From Adiantum capillus-veneris (taxonomy: Eukaryota; Streptophyta; Polypodiopsida; Polypodiales; Pteridaceae): DNA of 64,000 nucleotides. The stretch spans positions 103,925,087-103,989,086 of the forward strand of contig CM043966.1 of NCBI GenBank assembly GCA_014529385.2, written 5' to 3'. The notes under the pieces are model-generated. The model did not search any database. It was given only the letters and a program-made list of their open reading frames with translations, and had not been told where the DNA came from. Made by a program: the position numbers and the translations under genes. This document shows positions 46,445 through 59,759 of this stretch, one piece after another (within the stretch, counting starts at the first letter, position 1; every line of letters starts with the position of its first letter).

Positions 46445-49400
46445 TGAATACAAGTTCCACCACTTGTTCAAGCTAGATCTAAGCAAGTATACATAGTGAT
46501 CATTTAAGCTAGTAAACTAAGGGAAGGGAGAAGTAAGGTCCACCACTTGTCCAAGCTCAGCTCTAGACAACATGGAGAGATTCGAGGTCTACTAATTGTC
46601 TAATATAGGCTAACTATATTGAAACATAGAGAGAAGCAAAGGTCCACCACTTGTCCAATCTAGGGTCCATTGAAACATGGAGAGAAGGATGCTCCACCAT
46701 TTGTCCAAAATAGGCTCCATTGAAACATGAAGAGAAGCAAGATGCACCATGTCTTTGAGATGCTAGGCTCCATTGAAATACCTTAAAACCATGATATTTT
46801 GTATATGTGGGGTTTAAATTCAAGGTCCACCACTTGTCCAACCTATTATCCCTAGTAGCATGAGTGGTTTGGTCTCAAGATTCACCACTTTTCCACTCTA
46901 TGTCATTATATTAAGAAGATCTGGGTGTTAAGGTCCACCACTTGTCCAACCTATAAGGCTATATCTTAAATGGTATTATTTACCACCACTTGGAATGCAC
47001 ATGATGGGTTTTACATAGGGGTATGGTTCCAAGGTCCACCACTTGTCCAAGCTAACTCTATTGAAACATAGAGAGAATCAAAGGTCCACCACTTGTCCAA
47101 GCTAGGCTCCATTGAAACATGGAGAGAAGGATGCTCCACCATTTGTCCAAGCCAGGTTTGATTGAAACATGAAGAGAAGCAAGCTGCACCATGTCTCCAA
47201 AATGCTAGGCTCCATTGAAATATCTTAAACCCATGATATTTCGTACATGGGGGGTTTACATTCAAGGTCCACCACTTGTCCAACCTATTATCACTAGTAG
47301 CATGAGTGGTTTGATGTCAAGATTCACCACTTTTCCACTCTATGTCATTATATTAAGAAGATCTGGGTGTTAAGGTCCACCACTTGTCCAACCTATAAGG
47401 CTATATCTTAAAGGGTATTCTTTCTCACCACTTGGAATGACCATGATAGGTTTTACATGGGGGTTTGGTTCCAAGTTCCACCACTTGTCCAAGCTAACTC
47501 TATTGAAACATAGAGAGAAGCAAAGGTCCACCACTTGTCTAAGCTAGGGTCCATTGAAACATGGAGAGAAGGATGCTCCACCATTTTCCAAGATAGGCTC
47601 CATTGAAACATGAAGAGAAGCAAGCTGCACCATGTCTCCAAGATGCTAAGATCCATTGAAATACCTTAAACCCACGATATTTTGTACATGGGGAGTTTAC
47701 ATTCAAGGTCCACCACTTGTCCAACCTATTATCTCTAGTAGCATGAGTGGTTTGGTCTCAAGATTCACCACTTTTCCACTCTATGTCATTACGTTAAGAA
47801 GATCTGGGTGTTAAGGTCGACCACTTGTCCAACCTATAAGGGTATATCTTAAAGGGTATTCTTTCTCACCACTTGAAATGTCCATGATATGTTTTACATG
47901 GGGGTTTGGCTCCAAGGTCCACCACTTGTCCAAGCTAACTCTATTGAAACATAGAGAGAAACAAAGGTCCACCACTTGTCCAAGCTAGGCTCCATTGAAA
48001 CATGGAGAGAAGGATCCTCTACCATTTGTCGAAGCTAACTCTATTGAAACATGGGGGGTTTACATTCAAGGTCCACCACTTGTCCAACCTATTAACGCTA
48101 GTAGCATGAGTGGTTTGGTCTCAAGATTCACCACTTTTTCACTCTATGTCATTATATTAAGAATATTTGGGTGTTAAGGTCCACCACTTGTCCAACCTAT
48201 AAGGCTATATCTTAAGGGTTATTCTTTCTCACCACTTGGAGTGACCAGCATAGGTTTTACATGGGGGTTTTGTTTCAAGGTCCACCACTTGTCCAAGCTA
48301 ACTCTATTGAAACATAGAGAGAATCAAAGGTCCACCACTTGTCCAAGCTAGGGTCCATTGAAACATGGAGAGAAGGATGCTCCACCATTTGTCCAAGATA
48401 CGCTCCATTGAAACATGAAGAGAAGCAAGCTACACCATGTCTCCAAGATGCTAGGCTCCATTGAAATACCTCAAACCCATGATATTTTGTACATGGGGGG
48501 TTTACATTCAAGGTCCACCACTTGTCCAACCTATTATCTCTAGTAGCATGAGTGGTTTGGTCTCAAGATTCACCATTTTTCCACTCTATGTCATTCTATT
48601 AAGAATATCTGGGTGCTAAGGTCCACCACTTGTCCAACCTATAAGGCTATATCTTAAACTTTATTCTTTCTCACCACTTGGAGTTACCAAGATAGGTTTT
48701 ACATGGGAGTTTGGTTCCAAGGCCCACCACTTGTCCAAGCTAACTCTATTGAAACATAGAGAGAAGCAAAGGTCCACCACTTGTCCAAGCTAGGCTCCAT
48801 TGAAACATGGAGAGAAGGATGCTCCACCATTTGTCCAAGATAGGCTCCATTGAAACATGAAGGGAAGCAATCTGCACCATGTCTCCAAGATGCTAGGCTC
48901 CATTGAAATACCTTAAACCCATGATATTTCGTACATGGGGGGTTTACATTCAAGGTCCACCACTTGTCCAACCTATTATTCTTAGTAGCATGAGTGGTTT
49001 GGTCTCAAGATTTACCACTTTTCCACTCTATGTCGTTATATTATGAAGATCTAGGTTTTAAGGTCGACCACTTGTCCAACCTATAAGGCTAGATCTTAAA
49101 GGGTATTATTTCTCACCACTTGGAATGACCATGATATGTTTTACATGGGGGTTTGGTTTCAAGGTCCACCTTGTCCAAGCTAACTCTATGGAAACATAGA
49201 GAGAAGCAAAGGTCCACCACTTGTCCAAGCTAGGCTCCACTGAGACATTTAGAGAAGGATGATCCCCATTGGTGGAAGATAGGCTTCATTGAAACATGAA
49301 AAGAAGCAAGTTGCACCATGTCTCCAAGATTCTAGGATCCATTGAAATACCTTAAACCCACGATATTGTTTACATGTGGGGTTTAACGTCAAGGTCAGTC

Positions 49401-52400
49401 ACTTTTCCAAGCTATTATCCCTAGTAGCATGAGTGGTTTGGTCTCAAGATTCACCACTTTTCCACTCTATGTCATTATATAAAGAAGATCTAGGTGTTAA
49501 GGTCGACCACTTGTCCAACCTATAAGGGTATATCTTAAAGGGTATTCTTTCTCACCACTTGAAATGTCCATGATATGTTTTACATAGGGGTTTGGTTCCA
49601 AGGTCCACCACTTATCCAAGCTAACTTTATTCTTCTCATAGAGAGAAGCAAAAGGTCCACCACTTGTCCAAGCTAGGCTCCATTGAAACATGGAGAGAAG
49701 GATGCTCCACCATTTGTCGAAGCTAACTCTATTGAAACATGGAAGGTTTACATTCAAGGTCCACCAGTTGTCCAACCTATTAACGCTAGTAGCATGAGGG
49801 GTTTGGTCTCAAGATTCACCACTTTTTCACTCTATGTGTATTATATTAAGAATATTTGGGTATTAAGGTCCACCACTTGTCCAACCTATAAGACTATATC
49901 TTAATGGTTATTCTTTCTGACCACTTGGAGTGACCATGAAAGGTTTTACATGGGGTTTTGGTTCCAAGGTCCACCACTTGTCCAAGCTAACTCTATTGAA
50001 ACATAGAGAGAAGCAAAGGTCCACCACTTGTCTAAGCTAGGGTCTATTGAAACATGGAGAGAAGGATGCTCCACCATTTGTCCAAGATAGACTCCATTGA
50101 AACATGAAGAGAAGCAAGCTGCACCATATCTCCAAGATGCTAGCCTCCATCGAAATACCTTAAACCCACGTTATTTTGTACATGGGGAGTTTACATTCAA
50201 GATCAACAATTTGTCCAACCTATTATCGCTAGTAGCATGAGTGGTTTGCTCTCAAGATTCACCACTTTTCCACTCTCTGTCATTATATTAAGATATTTGG
50301 GTGTTAAGGTCCACCACTTGTCCAACCTATAAGACTATATCTTAATGGTTATTCTTTCTCACCCTTGAAAGACTATATCTTAATGGTTATCCTAGCTATT
50401 ATCTATAGTAGCATGAGTGGTTTGGTCTCAAGATTCACCACTTTTCCACTCTATGTCATTATATTAAGAATATCAGTGTTAAGGTCCACCACTTTGTCCA
50501 ACCTATAAGGCTATATCTTAAAGGTTTATTCTTTATCACCACTTGGAGTGACATGATAGGTTTTACATGGGGGTTTGTTCCAAGGTCCACCACTTGTCCA
50601 AGCTAACTCTATTGAAACATAGAGAGAAACAAAGGTCCACCACTTGTCCAAGCTAGGCTCCATTGAAACATGGAGAGAAGGATGCTCCACCATTTGTCCA
50701 AGATAGGCTCCATTGAAACATGACAGAAGCAAGCTGCACCATGTCTCCAAGATGCTAGGCTCCATCGAAATACCTTAAACCCACGATATTTCGTACATGG
50801 GGGTTTACATTCAAGGTCCACCACTTGTCCAAGCTATTATTGCTAGTAGCCTGAGTGGTTTGGTCTCAAGATTCACCACTTTTTCCACTCTATGTCATTA
50901 TATTTAAGAATATTGGTGTTAAGGTCCACCACTTGTCCAACCTATAAGGCTATATCTTAAAGGTTATTCTTTCTTAACCACTTGGAGTGACCATGATAGT
51001 TTTACATGGGGGTTTGGTTCCAAGGTCCACCACTTGTCCAAGCTAACTCTATTGAAACATAGAGAGAAGCAAAGGTCCACCACTTGTCCAAGCTAGGGTC
51101 CATTGAAACATGGAGAGAAGGATGCTCCACCATTTGTCCAAGATAGGCTCCATTGAAACATGAAGAGAAGCAAGCTGCACCATGTCTCCAAGATGCTAGG
51201 CTCCATCGAAATACCTTAAACCCACGATATTTGTAGATGAGGGGTTTACATTCAAGGTCCACCACTTGTCCAAGCTATTATTGCTAGTAGCATGAGTGGT
51301 TTGGTCTCAAGATTCACCACTTTTCCACTCTATGAATATGTGGGTGTTAAGGTCCACCACTTGTCCAACCTATAAGGCTATATCTTAAAGGTTATTCTTT
51401 CTTACCACTTGGAGTGACCATGATAGGTTTTACATGGGGGTTTGGTTCCAAGGTCCACCACTTGTCCAAGCTAACTCTATTGAAACATAGAGAGAAGCAA
51501 AGGTCCACCACTTGTCCAAGCTAGGGTCCATTGAAACATGGAGAGAAGGATGCTCCACCATTTGTCCAAGATAGGCTCCATTGAAACATGAGGAGAAGCA
51601 AGCTGCACCATGTCTCCAAGATGCTAGGCTCCATCGAAAAACATTAAACCACATATTCGTAGATGAGGGGTTTACATTCAAGGTCCACCACTTGTCCAAG
51701 CTATTATTGCTAGTAGCCTGAGTGGTTTGGTCTCAAGATTCACCACTTTTCACTCTATGTCATTATATTAAGAATATCTGGTGTTAAGGTCCACCACTTG
51801 TCCAACCTATAAGGCTATATCTTAAAGGTTATTCTTTCTTACCACTTGGAGTGACCATGATAGGTTTTACATGGGGGTTTGGTTCCAAGGTCCACCACTT
51901 GTCCAAGCTAACTCTATTGAAACATAGAGAGAAGCAAAGGTCCACCACTTGTCCAAGCTAGGGTCCATTGAAACATGGAGAGAAGGATGCTCCACCATTT
52001 GTCCAAGATAGGCTCCATTGAAACATGAAGAGAAGCAAGCTGCACCATGTCTCCAAGATGCTAGGCTCCATTGAAATACATTAAACCCACGATATTTCGT
52101 AATGAGGGGTTTACATTCAAGGTCCACCACTTGTCCAAGCTATTATTGCTAGTAGCATGAGTGGTTTGGTCTCAAGATTCACCACTTTATTAAGAGATAT
52201 GAGGGTGTTAAGGTCCACCACTTGTCCAACCTATAAGGCTATATCTTAAAGGTTATTCTTTCTCACCACTTGGAGTGACCATGATAGGTTTTACATGGGG
52301 GTTTGGTTCCAAGGTCCACCACTTGTCCAAGCTAACTCTATTGAAACATAGAGAAAGCAAAGGTCCACCACTTGTCCAAGCTAGGGTCCATTGAAACATG

Positions 52401-55400
52401 GAGAGAAGGATGCTCCACCATTTGTCCAAGATAGGCTCCATTGAAACATGAGGAGAAGCAAGTGCACCATGTCTCCAAGATGCTAGGCTCCATCGAAAAA
52501 CATTAAACCCACGATATGTCGTAGATGAGGGGTTTACATTCAAGGTCCACCACTTGTCCAAGCTATTATTGCTAGTAGCCTGAGTGGTTTGGTCTCAAGA
52601 TTCACCACTTTTCACTCTATGTCATTATATTAAGAATATGGGTGTTAAGGTCCACCACTTGTCCAACCTATAAGGCTACATCTTAAAGGTTATTTCTTTC
52701 TTACCACTTGGAGTGACCATGATAGGTTTTACATGGGGTTTTGGTTCCAAGGTCCACCACTTGTCCAAGCTAACTCTATTGAAACATAGAGAGAAGCAAA
52801 GGTCCACCACTTGTCCAAGCTAGGGTCCATTGAAACATGGAGAGAAGGATGCTCCACCATTTGTCCAAGATAGGCTCCATTGAAACATGAAGAGAAGCAA
52901 GCTGCACCATGTCTCCAGATGCTAGGCTCCATCGAAATACCTTAAACCCACGATATTTCGTAGATGAGGGTTTACATTCAAGGTCCACCACTTGTCCAAG
53001 CTATTATTGCTAGTAGCCTGAGTGGTTTGGTCTCAAGATTCACCACTTTTCCACTCTATGTCATTATATTAAGAATATGGGTGTTAAGGTCCACCACTTG
53101 TCCAACCTATAAGGCTACATCTTAAAGGTTATTCTTTCTTACCACTTGGAGTGACCATGATAGGTTTTACATGGGGGTTTGGTTCCAAGGTCCACCACTT
53201 GTCCAAGCTAACTCTATTGAAACATAGAGAGAAACAAAGGTCCACCACTTGTCCAAGCTAGGGTCCATTGAAACATGGAGAGAAGGATGCTCCACCATTT
53301 GTCCAAGATAGGCTCCATTGAAACATGACGAGAAGCAAGCTGCACCATGTCTCCAAGATGCTAGGCTCCATCGAAATACATTAAAACCACGATATTGTAA
53401 TGAGGGGTTTACATTCAAGGTCCACCACTTGTCCAAGCTATTATTGCTAGTAGCCTGAGTGGTTTGGTCTCAAGATTCACCACTTTTCCACTCTATGTCA
53501 TTATATTAAGAATATGCGCGTGTTAAGGTCCACCACTTGTCCAACCTATAAGGCTACATCTTAAAGGTTATTCTTTCTTACCACTTGGAGTGACCATGAT
53601 AGGTTTTACATGGGGGTTTGGTTCCAAGGTCCACCACTTGTCCAAGCTAACTCTATTGAAACATAGAGAGAAGCAAAGGTCCACCACTTGTCCAAGCTAG
53701 GGTCCATTGAAACATGGAGAGAAGGATGCTCCACCATTTGTCCAAGATAGGCTCCATTGAAACATGAAGAGAAGCAAGCTGCACCATGTCTCCAAGATGC
53801 TAGGCTCCATCGAAAATACATTAAACCCACGATATTTCGTAGATGAGGGGTTTACATTCAAGGTCCACCACTTGTCCAAGCTATTATTGCTAGTAGCCTG
53901 AGTGGTTTGGTCTCAAGATTCACCACTTTTATTAAGAATATGTGGGTGTTAAGGTCCACCACTTGTCCAACCTATAAGGCTACATCTTAAAGGTTATTCT
54001 TTCTTACCACTTGGAGTGACCATGATAGGTTTTACATGGGGGTTTGGTTCCAAGGTCCACCACTTGTCCAAGCTAACTCTATTGAAACATAGAGAGAAGC
54101 AAAGGTCCACCACTTGTCCAAGCTAGGGTCCATTGAAACATGGAGAGAAGGATGCTCCACCATTTGTCCAAGTAGGCTCCATTGAAACATGAGAGAAGCA
54201 AGGTGCACCATGTCTCCAAGATGCTAGGCTCCATCGAAAACATTAAACCCCGATATTTCGTAGATGAGGGGTTACATTCAAGGTCCACCACTTGTCCAAG
54301 CTATTATTGCTAGTAGCCTGAGTGGTTTTGGTCTCAAGATTCACCACTTTTCCACTCTATGTCATTATATTAAGAATATGCGCGTGTTAAGGTCCACCAC
54401 TTGTCCAACCTATAAGGCTACATCTTAAAGGTTATTCTTTCTTACCACTTGGAGTGACCATGATAGGTTTTACATGGGGGTTTGGTTCCAAGGTCCACCA
54501 CTTGTCCAAGCTAACTCTATTGAAACATAGAGAGAAACAAAGGTCCACCACTTGTCCAAGCTAGGGTCCATTGAAACATGGAGAGAAGGATGCTCCACCA
54601 TTTGTCCAAGATAGGCTCCATTGAAACATGACGAGAAGCAAGCTGCACCATGTCTCCAAGATGCTAGGCTCCATCGAAAAATACATTAAACCCACGATAT
54701 TTCGTAGATGAGGGGTTTACATTCAAGGTCCACCACTTGTCCAAGCTATTATTGCTAGTAGCCTGAGTGGTTTGGTCTCAAGATTCACCACTTTTATTAA
54801 GAATATGTGGGTGTTAAGGTCCACCACTTGTCCAACCTATAAGGCTACATCTTAAAGGTTATTCTTTCTTACTACTTGGAGTGACCATGATATGTTTTAC
54901 ATGGGGGTTTGGTTCCAAGGTCCACCACTTGTCCAAGCTTACTCTATTGAAACATAGAGAGAAGCAAAGGTCCACCCCTTGTCTAAGCTAGGGTCCATTG
55001 AAACATGGAGAGAAGGATGCTCCACCATTTGTCCAAGGTAGGCTCCATTGAAACATGAGGAGAAGCAAGGTGCACCATGTCTCCAAGATGCTAGGCTCCA
55101 TCGAAAAACATTAAACCCACGATATGTCGTAGATGAGGGGTTTACATTCAAGGTCCACACTTGTCCAAGCTATTATTGCTAGTAGCCTGAGTGGTTTGGT
55201 CTCAAGATTCACCACTTTTCCACTCTATGTCATTATATTAAGAATATGCGCGCGTTAAGGTCCACCACTTGTCCAACCTATAAGGCTACATCTTCAAGGT
55301 TATTCTTTATTACCACTTGGAGTTACCATGATAGGTTTTACATGGGGGTTTGGTTCCAAGGTCCACCACTTGTCCAAGCTAACTCTATTGAAACATAGAG

Positions 55401-57165
55401 AGAAACAAAGGTCCACCACTTGTCCAAGCTAGGGTCCATTGAAACATGGAGAGAAGGATGCTCCACCATTTGTCCAAGATAGGATCCATTGAAACATGAC
55501 GAGAAGCAAGCTGCACCATGTCTCCAAGATGCTAGGCTCCATCGAAATACATTAAACCCACGATATTTCGTAGATGAGGGGTTTACATTCAAGGTCCACC
55601 ACTTGTCCAAGCTATTATTGCTAGTAGCGTGAGTGGCTTGGTCTCAAGATTCACCACTTTTATTAAGAATATGTGGGTGTTAAGGTCCACCACTTATCCA
55701 ACCTATAAGGCTACATCTTAAAGGTTATTCTTTCTTACTACTTGGAGTGACCATGATAGGTTTTACATGGGGGTTTGGTTCCAAGGTCCACCACTTGTCC
55801 AAGATAACTCTATTGAAACATAGAGAGAAGCAAAGGTCCACCCCTTGTCTAAGCTAGGGTCCATTGAAACATGGAGAGAAGGATGCTCCACCATTTGTCC
55901 AAGGTAGGCTCCATTGAAACATGAGGAGAATCAAGGTGCACCATGTCTCCAAGATGCTAGGCTCCATCGAAAAACATTAAACCCACGATATGTCGTAGAT
56001 GAGGGGTTTACAGTCAAGGTCCACCACTTGTCCAAGCTATTATTTCTAGTAGCCTGAGTGGTTTCGTCTCAAGATTCACCACTTTTCCACTCTATGTCAT
56101 TATATTAAGAATATGCACGTGTTAAGGTCCACCACTTGTCCAACCTATAAGGCTACATCTTAAAGGTTATTCTTTATTACCACTTAGAGTGACCATGATA
56201 GGTTTTACATGGGGGTTTGCTTCCAAGGTCCACCACTTGTCCAGGCTAACTCTATTGAAACATAGAGAGAAACAAAGGTCCACCACTTGTCCAAGCTAGG
56301 GTCCATTGAAACATGGAGAGAAGGATGCTCCACCATTTGTCGAAGCTAACTCTATTGAAACATGGGGGGTTTACGTTCAAGGTCCACCACTTGTCCAAGC
56401 TATTAGTGCTAGTAGCATGAGTGGTTTTGTCTCAAGATTCACCACTTTTTCACTCTATGTCATTATATTAAGAATATTAGGGTGTTAAGGTCACCACTTG
56501 TCCAACCTATAAGGCTATATCTTAAAGGTTATTCTTTCTCACCACTTGGAGTGACCATGATAGGTTTTAAATGGGGGTTTGGTTCCAAGGTCCACCACTT
56601 GTCCAAGCTAACTCTATTGAATAATAGAGAGAAGTAAAGGTCCACCACTTGTCCAAGCTAGGGTCCATTGAAACATGGAGAGAAGGATGCTCCACCATTT
56701 GTCCAAGATAGGCTCCATTGAAACATGAAGAGAAGCAAGATGCACGATGTCTCCAAGATGCTAGGCTCCATCGAAATACCTTAAATCCATGATATTTCGT
56801 AGATGGGGGTTTACTTTCAAGGTCCACCACTTGTCCAAGCTATTATCGCTAGTAGCATGGTTTGGTCTCAAGATTCACCAGTTTTCCACTCTATGTCATT
56901 ATATGAAGAATATCTGGGTGTTAAGGTCCACCACTTGTCCAACCTATAAGGCTATATTCTAAATGATATTTTTTTTGACCACTTGGAATGTGCATGATAT
57001 GTTTTACATGGGGTTTTATTCCAAGGTCCACCACTTGTCCAAGCTAGATCTATTACATATATATTATACATACAATATTCAACTAGATTCCCTACCTATC
57101 ATGTCCAGTAGCATGGATGCTCTAGCTTGAAGGTCCACCACTTGTCCAACCTATACTCTCTTATG
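46445..57165 (-). repeat. Main higher-order tandem array, about 435-bp unit, about 24 copies
   Basis: Each unit holds about seven monomers of roughly 54 bp in fixed order, most starting ggtccaccacttgtccaa, with one carrying cttttccactctatgtcatt. Unit starts marked by ttttacatgggggtttggtt lie at about 51001, 51429, 51867, 52729, 53167 and 53606, a spacing near 430-440 bp. The 50-57 kb copies are nearly identical, mostly differing by single-base indels; the ends are more diverged. The reverse complement matches the array at 33.8-37.7 kb. Some units are shortened (for example near 48050, 49740 and 56360). Confidence 0.93.
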
Positions 57166-57184
57166 TAAGGGAGATCTCGCTATA

Positions 57185-57300
57185 AATTCAAAACCTTCCC
57201 GCCTAAATTTAAAATATCCCTCCCAAATCTTAAATATCCCGCCTAAATTTTAAACTATCCCGCCCAAATTTTAAAATTCAAACTTTTTTATAAAAATTTA
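57185..57300. repeat. Short tandem repeat, tatcccgcctaaattttaaa type
   Basis: About four to five copies of a roughly 20-22-bp unit (ccgcctaaatttaaaatat), degrading into AT-rich DNA to the right. Confidence 0.75.
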
Positions 57301-58091
57301 AATTTTACTACTTAAATTTAAAATATTCCACGCAAAATTGATTTTAAATTCAAGTTTACCACAAAAAGATATCATTATACCACCTAAATTCAAATATGCA
57401 AACCTCAAATCATTATATTGTACATAAATTCAAACAAATTCAAATTAACAAGCCTAAACTGATATTAGTTTGCATAGATATGAATTTATCACACCTAAAT
57501 TATGTCACCATGTTAGAGAGAGTGGTTAGAGAATTTGAACAAGGTCCACCACTTGTCCAACCTAGATACCAAGAAGGATTGAGTGTACAAGGTATTGTTT
57601 GGAGGTCCTTATAGTCCATTGGTCTCAAGGTCCACCACTTGTGGTAAGGGTCACCAAAAAGTGTATATATTCATCCAAAGAAATACACGTATTTTTGGTC
57701 TACATGTCCTAGTTTAAACCATTTATGTCCATTAGGTGTATCACTAAACAACACTACTATTTTTGAGAAACAGAAGTTACAATCATATCTACAAATGGAT
57801 TAGAGGAAAATCAGCTCAGCATACATCCAGAACTCGCTACAAGAATCGACTTTAACAAATCACGCAAGTAATTCTTCCATTCAATTTTACTAGTATTACA
57901 ATGTGTTAGTTATTTGTGATATTTATGTATGTATATATACTATGTGTGCATATCGTAATTAAGTGTAATTGTGTATCTGCATTATGTATGAGTATTACAA
58001 TGAAATAACACAAATATATATACATACACATAGATAACACAGACGCACACATACATGAGCATGTATTTTCAAGAGAGAGATAGCAAATACA

Positions 58092-58096
<5 letters not shown>

Positions 58097-58133
<37 letters not shown>
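58097..58133. repeat. GATA/GA microsatellite
   Basis: agatagatagat followed by about 12 GA units. Confidence 0.9.
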
Positions 58134-58138
<5 letters not shown>

Positions 58139-58167
58139 ATAACTGTTTTTTAGAGAGAGGAGAGAGA

Positions 58168-58440
58168 AAGATAACAGATTTCACTGTGTTTATGTATGTG
58201 GAAGAGAGGAAGACGATGTATGGGAATATGTGCACGTATTTTCAAGAGAGAGACAACAAGATAACAGATTTCATTGTGGTTATGTATGTGGAAGTGAGGA
58301 AGACGATGTGTGGGAATATGTGCATGTATTTTCAAGAGAGAGACAGCAAGATAACAGATTTCACTGTGGTTATGTATGTGGAAGAGAGGAAGACGATGTG
58401 TGGGAATATGTGTATGTGTGCGGGGATACTTTTAAACTAT
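58168..58440. repeat. 90-bp tandem repeat, three copies
   Basis: agataacagatttcactgtg recurs at about 58169, 58259 and 58349, exactly 90 bp apart, with the last copy complete to about 58440. Because 90 is a multiple of three, a plus-strand frame (58186-58476) stays open with a 30-residue repeat, VMYVE-RKTMCGNMC. No evidence that it is translated. Confidence 0.9.
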
Positions 58441-58992
58441 GTATCTCTGTCTTTTGACGAGAGAGTGTGTGTGTAAGAAGAGTTACAGAGAACCATCTTC
58501 TCTATATGGAGAAAGACAGAGAGTGAGAGAGAGAGAAATACCTATTTTTTCTCTATTCGTGAGGTGTGCAATGTCTCCTGAGAAGACTGCCCGATCCTGC
58601 CCTTCTGGAAAGCGTTGTGCACGCTGCTGTTTCTTTGTCTTGTGCGCGAACTTTCAATCCTGTGCACTCCACCTGTGTGTTGTGTACGATGCCGAGCTTG
58701 CTCCTCTACGCGCGCGTATACTCCAACTGTGTGCGATCCGTGTGCACTTTCTGTGTTTTTGCTGCTCGCCTGCTTTCTCTGTGTGCGTTTCTCGTGCGCT
58801 CTCTGTGTGCCTAAGCTTGATAGGGTTTATTAGAATGCCACGTATGCTACAAGTCCATGTTTTATCATAGGATTAAAAAAAACAAAAGCAATATAAAAAA
58901 TTAACCAATTCACACGGCCAAAATTAAAGAAATCATGGTTGAAAATATGAAAAACATGCGTAACTCTATACTAGGAATTCATTCTATACTAG

Positions 58993-59040
58993 CCGCCCCT
59001 TGACCCCGCCCGGGGCGCTGCCCCGGACCCCGCCCAGAAC
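58993..59040. repeat. GC-rich hairpin block
   Basis: gaccccgcccggggcgctgc and the following bases contain the stem cggggc/gccccg (59011-59016 and 59020-59025) with loop gct, in otherwise AT-rich DNA. Weaker copies (gagcgctat, gagcgctacc, ggaagcgctgcc, gaccccgc) follow to about 59180, suggesting a small GC-rich repeat family. Confidence 0.6.
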
Positions 59041-59759
59041 AATATCCCAAAATCAACCTCCCAAGCCCCGCCATCGAGAGCGCTATATTCCACATCCCCA
59101 TCAAGAGCGCTACCCCCAAACCTCACGTGGAAGCGCTGCCTTGTCACCCCATTGTGGCATTGCCCTAAGACCCCGCATCTGGAGTGCTAAATGGGAACAT
59201 TCTTCATTAGTGAAATTTTGAACATAAATTATATTAGCATATACTTAAATATAATACAAATATTAACATATTAGCTATACTACTAATTTACTATAGCAGT
59301 TCTAGATTATGTCCCATACTATATTTAAGGTGCCAAAGGTTTGGCCTTATGGTCCTAGATTTAGCCAAGTGGTCAACACATATAGGACCAAGTGCACACT
59401 GTGCCACAAAACTTGGCCACCACTTCACTTGCCAAAGTTTAGGCCACATGGTCAATCCTAACTTTCCAATGTTCTTATTATGTCACCTTTTGCCTCGTGG
59501 AAAACCTAGGCTTGTTTTCACATACTCAGGCACTTCAAGCCACAATAAATTGTCATTACTCTTCGACAACCCTTTTGTTCAAGTCTTTGAAAAAACATTG
59601 TTTAAGGCCACCCTAAACCATTTTCATTTAGGGGTGTCTAAAACTAGCTTTTTGGCAATTCGAGAAGAAAATGGTCAAAGTTTTATACTTAGTTTTAACC
59701 ACTTGACCAATTCAAATATTGGAAAGCAAGGTCTTGTAATACTTTTCTTTGGACATCAC

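Larger units (their letters stand above)
57170..59750. other. AT-rich spacer with small repeats, no gene recognised
   Basis: Contains a short AT-rich tandem repeat, one isolated array monomer near 57540-57650, a GA tract, a 90-bp tandem repeat and a GC-rich hairpin. Open frames at 58439-58870 have no recognisable domain. If exon a at 46381 has an upstream exon it should be near or beyond here, but I could not see one. Confidence 0.45.

Noticed and set aside
46445-57165. About 90-codon open frames recurring in each 435-bp unit (MDKWWTLNVNP...)
   Set aside because: Monomers of about 54 bp (18 codons) keep frames open automatically. The frames shift freely with indels between units and have no splice or start context.
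46445-57165. CRISPR-like pattern of conserved cores with spacers
   Set aside because: The spacers are themselves repeated in fixed order, cores vary, no cas genes, and the genome is eukaryotic.
58186-58476. Protein with a 30-residue repeat
   Set aside because: The 90-bp tandem repeat is divisible by three; two frames stay open at once.
58439-58870. 143-codon plus-strand frame, Cys-rich
   Set aside because: Several overlapping frames are open in the same DNA, no motif, and it begins in microsatellite-like sequence.
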